Assembly: GCA_020736575.1 (NCBI GenBank)
Contig: JAGPYM010000035.1
Span: 248,001 to 312,000 of the forward strand
Length of the DNA: 64,000 nt
Origin: Thelonectria olida
Taxonomy: Eukaryota; Ascomycota; Sordariomycetes; Hypocreales; Nectriaceae
Direction of reading: 5' to 3'
The notes under the pieces are model-generated. The model was not told the origin of the DNA. It made no database searches and was given only the letters and a program-made list of their open reading frames with translations. Made by a program: the position numbers and the translations under genes. How positions within the stretch are numbered: the stretch's first letter is position 1; every line of letters starts with the position of its first letter. This document shows positions 32,901 through 45,772 of the stretch, one piece after another.

Positions 32901-34698
32901 TCTTCTCGACTGTCTCGCAGATCGTACAAACATGGGCGTAATCACAGGCGAGATCCTCGTTGACGACAAGCCCAGAGACGCCTCGTTCCAGCGGAAAACC
33001 GGCTATGTCCAACAACAAGACCTGCACTTGTCCACGACAACGGTCCGCGAGGCCCTCAATTTCTCCGCCTTGATGCGTCAGCCAAAGCACATTCCCCGGA
33101 AAGAAAAGCTAGCCTATGTAGACGAAGTCATCAAGATGCTCGACATGCAGGAGTACTCGGAGGCTGTCATCGGCGTGCTCGGTGAGGGCCTCAACGTCGA
33201 GCAACGTAAACGCCTAACCATCGGCGTTGAACTTGCTGCTAAGCCCCCAGTCCTTCTGTTCGTCGACGAGCCGACTTCTGGGTTAGATTCCCAGACGTCC
33301 TGGGCCATCTTGGATCTCCTTGAGAAGCTGGCTCGCAGCGGTCAAGCCATCTTGTGTACGATTCATCAACCCTCGGCCATTCTCTTTCAGAGGTTCGATC
33401 GCCTGTTGTTCCTCGCCAGCGGCGGAAAGACGGTCTATTTCGGCGACGTCGGTGACAGTTCGCGCTGCATGATTGACTATTTCGAGCAAAAAGGAGCGCA
33501 GCCTTGTCCACCAGGTGCCAACCCTGCAGAATGGATGCTCGAAGTCATTGGAGCCGCACCAGGTTCGACAACGGACAAGAACTGGCCCGAGATCTGGCGA
33601 GAGTCTCCAGAGTCGGCCGAGGTCCAACGAGAGCTGCAGCGATTGACCGACCACCCGGGGGAAACCACAGCTCAAGACCACGACCCATCGTCCTTTGATG
33701 AGTTTGCAGCGCCCTTCGGCGTTCAACTCTTCAACGTCACGCGCCGTGTCTTCGACCAATACTGGCGCACTCCGTCCTATATCTATTCCAAGATTTCTCT
33801 TTGTGTCATCATCGCCCTTTTCGTCGGTTTCGTCTTCTACCAGTCGCCGAACACAGTCCAGGGGCTGCAGAACCAGATGTTTGCCATCTTCCAGGTCCTG
33901 ACCGTCTTCGGCCAGATGGTCCAGCAGACGATGCCGCACTTCGTCATTCAGCGAGATCTCTATGAAGTGCGCGAACGCCCCGCAAAGACGTACAGCTGGA
34001 AGGTCTTCATGCTGAGTCAGATCCTTGTTGAGCTGCCCTGGAACACCCTCATGGGTGCTCTCATCTTTTTCTGCTGGTATTATCCCATTGGATTATACCA
34101 CAACGCAGAGCCATCCGACGCAGTAGCCGAGCGAGGAGCGCTCATGTTCCTGCTTATTCTCACCTTTATGCTCTTTACCTGCACCTTCACCGACTTTATC
34201 ATTGCGGGCTGCGAGTCGGCAGAGAATGGCGGAAACATTGCCAATCTGCTCTTCATGATGTGCCTTATTTTCTGCGGTGTCCTCGCTCAACCAAGCAAGA
34301 TGCCTCGATTTTGGATCTTCATGTATCGGGTGAGTCCATTCACATACTTGGTATCGGCTATGCTGTCCACCGGCATCGCGAACACGCAAGTGGTCTGCGC
34401 AGCCAACGAATACGTCACCTTCCCGCCTCCAGACGGCATGAACTGCAGCGACTATATGTCCGTCTATAAGGAAGTCGCGGGCGGCTACTTGACAGACGGC
34501 AGCAGCACGGAGATGTGTACCTACTGCGCCATTGGAGATACAAATGCCTTCCTTAGCAGTGTCGGGTCCAGTTATGATAACAGATGGCGCGACTTTGGGT
34601 TGATGTGGGTGTACATCATCTTCAACGTCCTTGCTGCCCTTGGCTTATATTATTTGGCACGCGTGCCGAAGAACAAGGGGAAGAAGAAGGTGGAGTAA
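29944..34698 (+). CDS. PDR-type (ABC-G) full-size multidrug transporter
   Basis: Five exons (29944-30576, 30634-30700, 30762-31801, 31862-32818, 32875-34698) give 1506 residues in the (NBD-TMD)2 order of the Pdr5/CDR1/BFR1 group. NBD1 has the fungal PDR Walker A variant [14 protein letters not shown] (split by intron 1), signature VSGGERKRV and degenerate Walker B region [17 protein letters not shown]2 has [12 protein letters not shown] (after intron 4), [15 protein letters not shown] and [14 protein letters not shown] with IHQPSA. TMD1 and TMD2 each show six hydrophobic helices, and the last loop has the Cys-rich ectodomain (MCTYCAIGD). It sits in the plasma membrane and exports hydrophobic xenobiotics or metabolites using ATP. 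The N-terminus is long, acidic and serine-rich. It is convergent with a TRI12-family pump, stop to stop 110 bp. Confidence 0.95.
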
Positions 34699-34808
34699 TG
34701 GAGTATCAATAGGTCTGATGGTGTCGATGTGTATATAGTTCGCTTGTTTCTTTGTCTCATAACTGTTGTCATATATTTTTTCACTAATCTAGAAAGACTT
34801 GTACATAG

Positions 34809-36769
34809 CTAATGCATCCGTTGGAGCTTCTTTGCAACGTTGTTGCCCAAGTACTTTTCCATGTTGGGCACCAAGAACGACATGGCGAAGAGGATGAACG
34901 AGAAGGGAATGGTCGTGTAAAATACAATCTTGAACGAGGCAATGTACGAGTCTTTGAGCGCAAGGGCAACGACGTTGAGGATCTTGTCGGTGATGCCTGG
35001 AACAGCAGAAAAGTCTCCAGTTGCTGTGCCTGCCAATAGATCCTGGACCGACGACTGAGGAAGACCAGCATCGACAGCGGCAGGGACCACGAGTTTCGGG
35101 ATATTCTTGGCAAGCTCGTTGTTCAGCACTGAGACGTAAAGAGCCTGCGCGATGGCACCGCCGAAGCCACGGATCGAGCCCAGAACTCCAGTGGCCAAAC
35201 CGATATCTTGCGCCTCCCAAATCAGTGTGACGCCAGGGAAAGATATATTCTCGACGAAGCCGATGCATGTGCAGGTGAGCACGCCGAGTGCAATGGTGGC
35301 AGCCCAGCGATCAATCGATATCGTCGTCAACGAAGTCATAAAGGCGAAAGCGAAGCCCGAGGCAATAATGCACTGCCACTTGACCTTGGGCACATACGAG
35401 ATGCAGAAACCTGCGATGAGTTGTCCCAAGAGCACGCCGCCGCCGACGACGGAGCTTTGCCAGCCGACCTTGGTCACATCGGATGTGTAGACGGTGCTGA
35501 TGATTGTTGGCCACAGGATGGTGAGTGAGTAATAGACCATAGAGCCGAGCGTTGCAATGGTGGTGATGGCGACGAAGCCAATCTTTTTGAACATACGCGG
35601 CGGCATCAAGGGAGTGGTCCGGCAGAAGAACCCCTCTGTCATCATGTTAGCAATTAGTTTTTATTCGTCTTCACTGCGAGCTCACGTACCGTAGATGACA
35701 AATGCAGCAATTGTTGCGACGCCAATGAGCAGTGTGCAGAGCGTCTCGGCGCTGTCCCAGGGATATTGGGTTCCTCCCCAGGACAAGCCGATGAGGAAGA
35801 GAACACAACCCGAGATGTACAAGAAAATGCCAATAAAGTCCAAGTCTTTGGTCATCTGCCACTTGGTCTTTCCATGGACGTGGAGCTGGCTGAACTCGGG
35901 CGGATGGTAGAAGAACCAGTGAAGGACGAGCGACAAAGCCCCGAGAATGTCGCCGAGGAAGTAGCTCCAGCGCCAGCGAGAGGATGTATTCTCGTAAAAG
36001 TATCGAGCAATAACGGGTCCGAAGACGGCAAAGGGTAGCGACGAGAAGAAGACGAGTGAAGTAATCGGGCCTCTCATTCTGTTGGGCACCAGTTCTCCCA
36101 AGACAATTCCAAAGGACAACTGGCCGGCGGCAGCGATGCCATTGCAGATGTTGGCAGCAATGAGCATCTCAACACTCTTTGCGCACGAGCCGATGATGCA
36201 TCCGATGAGGCCGAGGACGGTACACCCGAGCACCATGTATTTCCGTCCGTACATGTCAGAGAGTCGGCCAAAGAGGAGGAAGCCTATCGAACTACCCATG
36301 GTCCACATGGTGGCGACCCAGTTGATGTTCTTTGAGGGGCCGATATCTTGGTTGATGAGAGACCTATGCTCGCGTTAGGGCCACTACCTATGAGTATGTT
36401 TCCTTGGTGAGGTGGCATACAGAGTGTTGGCGGGCAATACCCAGCCGAGATAGGCGCAAATACTGCCAAGACATTGAGCCTAGAAATCAGGTATCTCATC
36501 AGAATCAAGTTACAACAACGCCAAAGGCGGCGAAGCGCTGCACGTACCGTTACGGTGCCGATGAACTGCGCACTGCGAAAATACCCCTTTGGCATCTGCT
36601 CAACGTCGCCACCGACGGCTTTGGCATCGAGGTAGTCGACGGTGCCATCTGCGTGAACGACCTTCTCCGCGTGGTCAACGGTGCCCTTCTCAAAGACTGC
36701 GTCGCCGGCTTCCAGGTGCGCAGCCTGGACGCCCTTATCGGAGCCACTGGACCCTTCTTCAGGGGCCAT
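34809..36769 (-). CDS. MFS transporter, TRI12 (trichothecene efflux pump) family
   Basis: Four exons (36769-36548, 36479-36421, 36363-35690, 35635-34809) give 593 residues. The N-terminal 65 residues are acidic; TM1 spans the short second exon (LGSICAYLGWVLPANTL), and SLINQDIGPSKNINWVATMW leads to GFLLFGRLSDMYGRKYMVLG, the conserved cytoplasmic loop 2-3 motif. Fourteen helices are expected. The second half has VGWQSSVVGGGVLLGQLIAG and GLATGVLGSIRGFGGAIAQAL, typical of the TRI12 Pfam family. Named for a trichothecene exporter, the family also includes siderophore- and drug-handling members; no toxin biosynthetic gene is visible here, so the cargo is open. Tail to tail with the PDR ABC pump, suggesting a detoxification or export pair. 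Confidence 0.92.
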
Positions 36770-39700
36770 GGTGAGAGCTTCGGTGTCGAAACGAGGCTTG
36801 AGAGTTCAGATCAAATCCGAATGCCCAGACGACGGGCAGCCCGATTTATTATACCCCGTCCGTTGCTTAGATGTGAAGCGTCGAGGCAGGGGCATGGAAC
36901 GCGTTACCCCCAGAAAAGACACCCTGCCCCTGTAAGGGTTACAGATCAAGATTGGAGTCTGGGGAAAGGTGTTTGGACAGAGGAGAAAACAGGGTGGAGA
37001 AGTCTCAGAATGACTCGGCAGATCATCAACCGTTCTCAGAGATTGCAACCTCAGGAAGAGAGAGGCTGAAGGGCTAAGAGCTGGGAAGACCTAGCGCGAA
37101 CGCCTCACCAAGTTCTAGACCGTGGGCGTCCCCGACGGCTTGGACTGGATGGATGAGTTTTTCTTAGGGAACAAAACGTGGCAACAGCGGCAAGAGCAGA
37201 ATGCCACCATTTATTCGATGCCATTGTGGTGGCATTCTTAGGGCCCGTCTTGGCCGCATCTACATAAAGGCATCGAGAAATGATGCTTGCCGGCTATGCA
37301 GCTGCGACGATACACGTCTCGTCATGCGCGACGACTTGTTCAAAAGGATCGCATCATTAACGCCACCTCAAAAACCCCATGCAATCAGCCACTTCGTTGT
37401 TCTCACCGATCCTTCCCAGCTGACGGAGCCATCAACAACTCCCCCTGGTAAGACAGCGAAGCGTCCACGTCCCGAGTCGGCTTCATCCTGCCAAAGGAAT
37501 CCGAAGAACTAGTCAGACTGCGAAGCATCACGGAAAGCTTCTTACGCGCTTCAGACGTCAGCGTCCAACGCCAGTCTCCCGCATGTGAAGGGAGGTAAAG
37601 CTAAGAGGGCGGACTAGGAGCAGCCACGAAAGCGCCTTTGACATGCATCCACACCTTACAATGCATCTAGTCTTCGACTATTACACCAATTCACCTCTGC
37701 GCTGTCCATAGGTTGCTTCTAGAGTACATGGGAAACCCCGAAGACGGAGGAGTGGCTTGAAACCTCGTTCGACTCTGATGAGAATCCAGCCAAACAGAGT
37801 GAAACAGTCCGACCTGGTTGGAATTAGTACATCCGCCACTGATCAATGCGCGATTCAGCCGAATCATATCTCGAGTGTTCTCCAATCAGAGACATGTAAA
37901 TCCTTCATCAAGGCTTTTCCCACCTTCCTTTATCATGCAAGTCGTTGTGCCGATCCGTCTATGCAGCCCAGATCCTTCCCCGCGTTTTCCCTCTGGGTGA
38001 CTATCACCCTGGGCTCCTAAATACGACGCTGAAGCCACTGAGGTTCCATGTTTATAGCAGCCCCTGCTTTGTCCTCGCACCATTGGATCTATTGCTGCTA
38101 TGTGACCAGACGACGCTTGACTAGAGAGTCTGTAGGAAATCACCCGAGCTCTGGGAAAACGAAGCGATTCCGTTACTAGCGCTGGGTCTTAGTATCGTCC
38201 AGAGGTGAATGGTCCTGTAGAAGATTAGTCGCTTAGACTGGTGCATTCTATCCACGAGGAAGAGAGAACGGAAGAAGTATTCCCCGCCCTGTAAGAGGAG
38301 CTATTGTCGAGTAGAATAGACGAAGATATCGTCTCAAGGAACGCGTAAGCTTTCATACACACATCTCCATCTCTTTGTCCTTGTGAGGTATTCCAAAGCC
38401 TAAAGCCCAGCAGCTAGTTACACCAGCAGGGCTGAGATCAGCGCAGCATGATAGAAATCCGCAGTTCCAACTGTCATATTCAATTGTTCCCCCTTCCTTG
38501 GTTTCCTACAGGGTAGATGTTACCCCCCATCCAATAGGCGGCGATATCGAGGATTCAACACACATAGTATGCAGACGGAAATTCTCGCGCCTTACGATCG
38601 CATCGCCGAAACTGAACGAAGAATGCGCGTTTGAGGGAACTCAATTGCCTCGTTACTAAGTGAGTCGATATACTTAAATCTCATCGTTATATTAAGGCTA
38701 TTAAGAGAGCCGGCTTGATCTTTACTAGGTATCAATGCTTCAAGAGGTCCAATTAATTGGGCTAGACTTGAAGAGATATAAGAGAAATACGGAACGATTT
38801 AGCTTCGCAATGGCTATATCTCACTTAAAATACTAGTTATGACATGGGGAGGAAATGAGCCTGTCTCGGGCCAAGATGACTCCGAGCAGACACCATATTG
38901 GCCTTGTCTACCTATCTCGTGTCTGACAGAAACTCGATGTACAAGATTGATGTCCTCCCAGAAGGACTTAGCTTTCACTCATTTGGTGGAAGAAGTCAGA
39001 CCTCTTGACCAAACTGTGATCTGAACGATTCCAATCTCAAAAGCTCAAGGCAACTTGAATCTGATACTTTGTCAAAGCATTGCCGGGGCTGCAGCGATGC
39101 TGCCTTATGAGTATATGGTCTTACGACAGCCTTTGGGGGGCAGAATTGTAGACTTCCTTGTTAATGTAAATTCTTTAGGCATTTTTCATCTCAAAGTCGG
39201 GATGTAGATTTCAATATGTCGTCAAAGATTCCGAGGTTGTAGATGTTATTAAACGCCAGTAGATACTGAGATCACAACCCTGGGCCATGGGACAGCGACT
39301 ACGAAGTATATGAATGGACCTTGACTTGCGTAGTTATCGTCTACGCCCATACGCATTCCAGGCCTAATTTCGTGGATGCATCGCCTCTACGAATCCAGAA
39401 GAACCTCCTCATGCACGTCACAGGGGTTTGCCGCATTACCCTGTGCCTGTATCATCCACGTCTCACCCACTGTATCTGGCAGCTTCACTTGTCAGCCACG
39501 TGGCGGATTGCTTCATTTCCGATTGTTCGGGCTCAACGGGGTCACAAGGTTCTGGATTGAGAAATTCTTCCCTATCTGTGCTTCAACATCCAACTTGTGA
39601 TTGGTATGCAAGCATCAGATCATCCGGCGGATACCAGACGGACTTATCTGTGGATCAAATCCGGGAGGGTGTGCCGGTTATCACAGCAACCATGTCGGTT

Positions 39701-40472
39701 CTTTAAAGCTGAAATACTCGCTTCCAGGACTACGGCCACGGAGATTTCGCATCCGTTTGACGTTTCGGATAGACTTCGTTGTTCGCAGCGTCGGTATTCA
39801 TGTGTTTACGGGGCTGTACCAAGACGTCTGCAACGCGCGGCAGCTTACATCAGATCCCAAGACTGTCCTCTTCTCGGCCGGTGTCGCAACACTCGATAGT
39901 GTCCCCGGCGTTCGGCTTTTATACGGACATTCGCACGACCTAGCTTTCCCCTTTTTGGGCCAGAGAAAGAATAGCGCACCGAGAATCGCATGGCTAGATT
40001 TCTATGGAGTAAGGAACCCGCCTTGCCGCGATGGCTATCTAACTAGTTTGTGGCGTCGATAGCTCAGTGGCGATGGCCTTGTGGATCATGAAGGTGTCCA
40101 AATTCGTGCCGGGTAAAAGAATCGCGCAATGGCACTGGCATGGCTTGCAGTGGAGTAAAAGCACCTACTCATCAAGGCATGGCTGAGAATTGCAGATTGG
40201 AACAGAGGTGTCTTCCTCTTTCACTGGAGCTATCTAAATCTCCGCTTGAGGGGCTCACCCACGCACTTTCCTTCCCATCACACGTGGATCGGAGTAGCCG
40301 GATTGTTCGCTGATGAAGCTTTTTGTTCTCTCATGGCGTTACTAAGCAAGCTTACACATTATGTTCCTAAATCCACCCAGCATGCAAGGGTATTATACAA
40401 GTCATGACGGCCTGTTCTCTCTAATTAAGTCGTGCAAAAAGAAATCCTAAATCTGGACCCGTGGCAAGCCCC
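36770..40472. other. Gene-poor spacer, 3.7 kb
   Basis: No supported gene. Near 38640-38830 an AT-rich stretch reads as a partial protein (INASRGPINWARLEEI) with in-frame TAA and TAG codons, as expected for a repeat-induced-mutation relic of a mobile element, but I cannot name the element. A 153-codon open frame at 39601-40062 lacks family features and looks fortuitous. Confidence 0.45.
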
Positions 40473-42019
40473 TCAAACGCCGTGAAAGACCTTGACCACG
40501 CCCGCTGTTGACCGTTCCGAGGCCGTCTCTTCGTCGCGCCCTGAACTTGAGTCCTTTGACAAGTTGTTCCCCAGTTCGTGAGGAATGGCGCCGGGTGGTG
40601 AGCGACGCTCGTCGGGGTTCGCTTCTTCGGAGCTGATCTCGACCTCGTGGCGCTGGTAGATTTTGAGGGGCATGACGTAGGTGGAGTTGATCTGTTCTTC
40701 GCTGTCGAGGCGGTGGATGGTGGTGTCGCCGGCGCGAGCAGCTGATCGTGGGTTTCGACTGAAGTCGGATCGGAAGTTGGTCGAGGGGTTCGTAGAGCGC
40801 TTGTGGGAGTATCCGGCAAAGGACTTGAGGTTGAAGAGACGGCGGAGAAGAGTCCAGATGTAGGGAAGGTTGGCGGTAATGAGGGCGGTTGACGACTCGC
40901 GGACGTACCAAAAGGTCCAGTCGGAGCCGAAGGCGTCGTTGAAGCTGTAGTATTTGTTGAGAATGGCGGAAAGGATCTGCCAGGCCTGTGTCAGCGCTGC
41001 ACTACTTACACGCCCAAGAATAGCAAAACAACTCGCAGGACAATGGTCCAGCCGCGGAATACGCCATCCTGGAGCAAAGTTGATAGCAACTTACAGTGAA
41101 GCAACCCAGAGCAAAGACGCCGCAAAGAACGGCCTTTCTCTTGACGGGTAGCTGGGATTTAAGGAAAATGGGCATCGGAATAGCGATAATCATTACATCG
41201 GAAGAGATGTTGAGGACGGCGTTGGTGATGAGATGGTTCGTGGCAGCGGAACATTGAGCTGTAGGCATCATGTCAGCATTCATTTCCCAGGCGGATTTCC
41301 GCCAGAAACGTGTCTTCACATACAGTTGTCAGGCGGCACAGCCCAATATTGGTTGAAGGGTCGGCACCAGACTCCCAGATAGAGAATCTCCATCAGAACG
41401 AAGCCAACGATGACATAGACGCCCACAATCTTGACAGCAAGGTTCTGCTTCAAACTCATCCTGTCCAGCTGTTAGAAGGAATCCCTCATCGACAATTTCA
41501 TGGCTGGGAACGGGGGCATGAACTGACGTCAGACGGTTGTACATGATGAGCAGGCAAAACTTGATAATCCAGATGGTTATGATTTGCATCTGCTCGACGA
41601 CAAGCACCCATTTTGATCCATATATTCGCTCCCTGATGTCGGCGTCGGTAAGCGACGTGGTCTCGTTTGGGTCGATGAGATTGCTGCTCGTGTGCGAAAT
41701 GATGCTCATCCCAATCAATAAAATTGTATCCGTTATCTAGAAAAGGTCAGAGGTTCCGATCTTGAAGGCAACCAGGGCCGGTTGGAGTCGCTGTTCACGG
41801 ACCATGGCGAGAAACATGAGGTAGTCTTCGACCTGCAACTTGAGGAAGGCTCCCAGTAGGAGCCTCCTTGACGCCCTAACAGCCAAGCCATGTAAGCCAC
41901 CAAAACGTGCAAATTCAATGCCGGGAAAGTGTAAGACAATAATGCACATACGTTCGGGCGATGACAATCAGCCATGTTATCGCATACCACGTCCATATCT
42001 CTGCCACAAAAGCCGACAT
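40473..42019 (-). CDS. Fungal rhodopsin-domain integral membrane protein
   Basis: Six exons (42019-41952, 41875-41803, 41736-41528, 41460-41324, 41258-41095, 40985-40473) give 387 residues. Phases agree at each junction and restore the family signatures: TWLIVIARTASRRLLLGAFL then LQVEDYLMFLAM, then the segment KFCLLIMYNRLTMSLKQNLA, then GFVLMEILYLGVWCRPFNQY with WAVPPDNSQCS, and ISSDVMIIAIPMPIFLKSQL. These are the conserved positions of the fungal rhodopsin fold (PF20684; seen in satratoxin SC1-type proteins and Pth11-related receptors). About six or seven TM helices are present, with a shorter N-terminus than usual and no CFEM domain. The C-terminal 120 residues are polar and serine-rich, like a cytoplasmic signalling tail. 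ATG 42019 was chosen because a stop lies just upstream in frame. Confidence 0.82.
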
Positions 42020-45000
42020 GGCTGCGGATGTTTCGGTTTATCGCGAGGGCGTCCAAGTATTCGAACCGAGGTCTCAGCAGGTTGGGCAGCCGGTCATGAA
42101 GTCGTTCGCAGTGGCCTGGGCGTGTAATCGAAGCGAAGCTGGTCTGCCGGCGCTCATGGCATCTGCAAGGTATTGCTTGCTTTTTCTTCCGTTTTGGTGT
42201 GGACGAACCAACCGACTTTCAAGACGAGGGAACGGGACGAAGGAGGGGTGAAAAAGGTGACAGGCTGGACTACTTTTATTTGGCCGGCTTCGATAAGAAT
42301 GGAAAAGACTTGCAACCTCTTCTCCAGTCCGACGACATGGGTCAATTCAGTTGCTAGTTCAGCCCGGAGCATAATCTACTAGGTTTTGCCTCAGGGGCAT
42401 CCCGACCAAGTCCCGCAAATACCTTCCTGTCCGAGCGACAGACGACGGCTTTTCTGTGACACATCGCAAGCGGCTCAGCCTTTCGCTGCCAGTTGACGCA
42501 TTGAATTGGTGAATGGGTGAGTAAGGGGGGGGTGGTGGCGTGGATCAGGCCCAGCCCGGCACACGTGGGTCGTCACTCGAGTCAGCTCATGGCGGCAAGG
42601 GTTCCGAGTCAGTCAACTGGATCCGCGGAGGCGCTCTTGTAGCTGCATGGCATTATTCTACGGATCAGTCTCCGTCATGGGAAAAGCAAGGGAAGAAAAA
42701 GAAAGTGGAAGGGTTCCACGGTAACGAAACGAAGGGGGGAGAGGGGGAAAACTGGGGGAATAGACCGAGCACGCAGCTCGGGGAAAACGGAGGATTATTT
42801 GCACATCAACATTTCTTTTTACAGATTGACTTTTTGACATTTGATGGTGATGGGCAACACATGGCATGTCGATCGGTTTTACCGAGAGAAAGGAAGAAAA
42901 CGCTGATCTCGGAGTGTTTTTGGACGGCCTTGTCTCTTGTTGGGCGCGCGAGCGGCATTTTGCCAAATCCTGCCATCCAACACCGATGGACGGACGCACC
43001 ACGAGTCCGGCGCTCTGGACGAACAGCCATTTGGGGCCCTTGATTGGACGCAGGACCTCCGGACAGGGTAATGACCAGCGCTGGGATGTTCTGGTGGCGC
43101 GCGCGGCCTCTCTCGGCTCTTGGTAGAATCAAAAATGGAATTCGCAACGTGCGTCCGTGTTCCCAAGCAGAGACAGAATGGCGTGGGAAGACGCTTTGAC
43201 CGTCGACTTGCGAGGGGTCTGCCTGTTTCTGGACAATGGGAGGTTGTCTGGATACGTGCTTCACCTGCCCTGACTATGCCCCTTTCTCTCTCGACTGCAT
43301 GTGTGTGTTTCTGGTGTGCGACTGTGCCGCGTCGGATGGAGTTTATGGAGTCTTCTTTGTCTGCTTCTATCGTTATTCCCCGTTCTATGGACCGAGACAT
43401 TTGTGACACCAGTGGATCATAGGTCTCATCCTCCGGGGCTTCGGGGATGCTTCCTTGGATCCGCGAGGGGCAACATTGCTTTTTTCTCACGATTTGCCTA
43501 CCTTGTCGAGCCTCTTAGTCAATGTCTTGATGCAACCAATCTCATCCGACCCATCACAGTCGTGTTCCGACAAAGGCAGCCCCCCTTGTGCCTGCGACGG
43601 TGACGTGAGCGCAAGGAGAAATGCTTCTTACAAGGCCACCCCTACAATTCGCCCCTTGCTCCCACGCGGCAAGAAAAGCCATTCTACTACGTCTCGACCC
43701 CGGCCGTCTCGCGGGACATGGGATTGGTGGCAGCAATGAATGGTTCGGCCAAGGTCCATGCCCGTGAAGGGAATTGGTGCAAAGCTGCAGGACCAGGAAC
43801 CGAAGCACCCACCCTTTACCTCCCACGGTGCAAATCAGGTGTTCCGAGTCCCGGGGCCACACGTTGTCGACGGTGAACCTTGGCATCGGTGGACGAACCA
43901 TTTTAAGTCTTCCGAACTGACTTATACATCGGTAGTGTTATCATAACGGGGACAAAGTATCGCTCGCGAAAAACGGACTATGGTTTGAGCCCGTCAATGT
44001 GCCATCACCCCACGAACCGCAAAACGAGTCCAGGCCGTTGCTATCCCGGACCGAGGCGCTCGTTCAGGCACAAGCGGCGTCGAGCGAACAAAGGGACAAT
44101 AACGCATAAATTGTGGTCCAAAGGAATAGTTTATTACTAACACCCGACGGGTTTGAACGGGGCTTCTCCTCCTTCCGGCGCCGATTCGGCGGATGCCTCC
44201 ATCGTGAGATTGGGCTGGTGTGGCGCTCTATAGATTAGCATGGCGGAGGAAGTCCCCCTCGGCCCCTCAGTCGCGGGGAGACGGGGTTCCTTTCTAGTCA
44301 TCTGCATCATGGACAGTGGCGAGTCCATTGCAAATGGAGCATCGTCGTCGTCACGATGGGTACAGCCCAGCCAAAGGTGTGCAGATCATCTTTATCTTTC
44401 TTTGCCGGAGCCTGACGAAGAATCGAGGCGGATCTGGGGTCGGCTACGCGACACGATGGCCTAAGGTACGCGAATAGCTCCCTTTTTCTTCAGCTCTAGA
44501 ACAAACCACGGACTCCCGTCGCGCACGAGCAGCGCAATGGTCTTTGGTCCCTTTTTTTGACTCTCTCTTTAGGGGACCAACAGTCAACAGGGAGCCTGGT
44601 GAATTTTCGGAAGTTTCGGAGACGGGTTGATGCCAAGTTGGCCGAGCCAACAGAAGACACCAAAGCAACATGGTTTCAATGGCTTCATCGCCAGATGGAG
44701 AGAGTGAAGAATGAGACCGAGACTAATAATGAGACTAGGTACTCACACGAGTCGGACACGATTAATAGCTGACGGTATAGCTAATCGGTAGTTCTTCGAG
44801 TCGGAGAATATTCAAAAGGGAAGCTGCATGAGTAAGGTACCCGACCATTATTTCAAGTCAGATCATAACGAACGGTGTCCCACCCAGCCCCCGGCCTCGG
44901 AGTAAAACGCCATCTCCTCGAGTGTGCGAACATTTCTCGATGTGTGCTGTGACCCAGTTTTGCTAGACTCTCGGAAAAAGGCCTAATATCATTGGCTCAG

Positions 45001-45772
45001 GTGCAGATCGGTACATCACAAAAGGTATGAGGTGCTCAAGCGGGGGACAGTTTAAATGGCACACCAAAAAAGGGGTGACATAAATAACCGGAGGCTTACT
45101 ATGAAATATGTCTCAATACCTGATAGCTGTATTCTGTCCGCATACAGCAGTTTACGCCCTTTGGTGTGCCATTTAAACTGTCCCCCGCTTGGTGCTGTAG
45201 CGCACCCGAGGAGATAAATGATAACTCTTGTTGCCGAGCGGGCATGCGTTGCTCCAACAGTAGCAGTTTATTCAACGCCTTTCCAATGCCTCGAAATACT
45301 GGGCGTGTTCAGCGTCTCACGACTGTTGGCCCGCCTAATTAGAACATCCTCGCGCATGTCCGGTCTTGCTTAGGTGGACGAGTTTAAGACATTTCCAGTG
45401 GCTTGGAGAGAGGACCCTGTTGGCCTGCCGGACCAAGAATGACAAAGAGAGGGGTTAAATAGCGCAATTGCAGTCACATGACTCTGGATTTGCAAGCAAA
45501 AAGATTCCATCACTGTTCGTCATGCTTCCAAAGAGGCTGTAATGGTCTTTGTAAGACGGGATAAGCTAGATTTCGCTGTTTAAAAGTGTTGCATCCGACA
45601 CATTGAACTCGATTCACAATTCTCTCAGCGACAAACACGCAATCTTCTCTCGAATCGACTGAATCGACGCTCAAAAGAACAAAGCGGCACCAAACATCTC
45701 GTCATAGAATCCCGGTCATCACCAAAACCAATCTTCTACAGACTACGAATACAACCCCCACACTCGATAAAA
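42020..45772. other. Gene-poor spacer, 3.75 kb, with a MITE
   Basis: No supported gene. Open frames in 42.5-43.9 kb overlap each other on both strands and show no family features. The 155-bp inverted-repeat element described separately lies at 45037-45191. The last 200 bp is the promoter of the thioredoxin gene. Confidence 0.55.
45037..45191. mobile_element. Miniature inverted-repeat transposable element (MITE), 155 bp
   Basis: The left end 45037-45068 (begins CAAGCGGGGGACAGTTTAAA) is the exact reverse complement of the right end 45160-45191 over 32 bp. The element is flanked by a direct 5-bp duplication GTGCT at 45032-45036 and 45192-45196. The 91-bp interior is AT-rich and non-coding, so it must rely on a transposase elsewhere. 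Perfect TIRs and target duplication point to a recent insertion. The superfamily is not clear from 5-bp duplication and this end sequence. Confidence 0.88.

Noticed and set aside
33283..33939. 218-codon open frame on the minus strand
   Set aside because: Antisense shadow of the ABC transporter NBD2 region.
39601..40062. 153-codon open frame on the plus strand
   Set aside because: No recognisable motif, no flanking exons, overlapping open frames; probably fortuitous.
42540..43490. Several overlapping open frames of 110-200 codons
   Set aside because: Mutually antisense, Arg/Ser-rich, no splice-supported continuation or conserved motifs.
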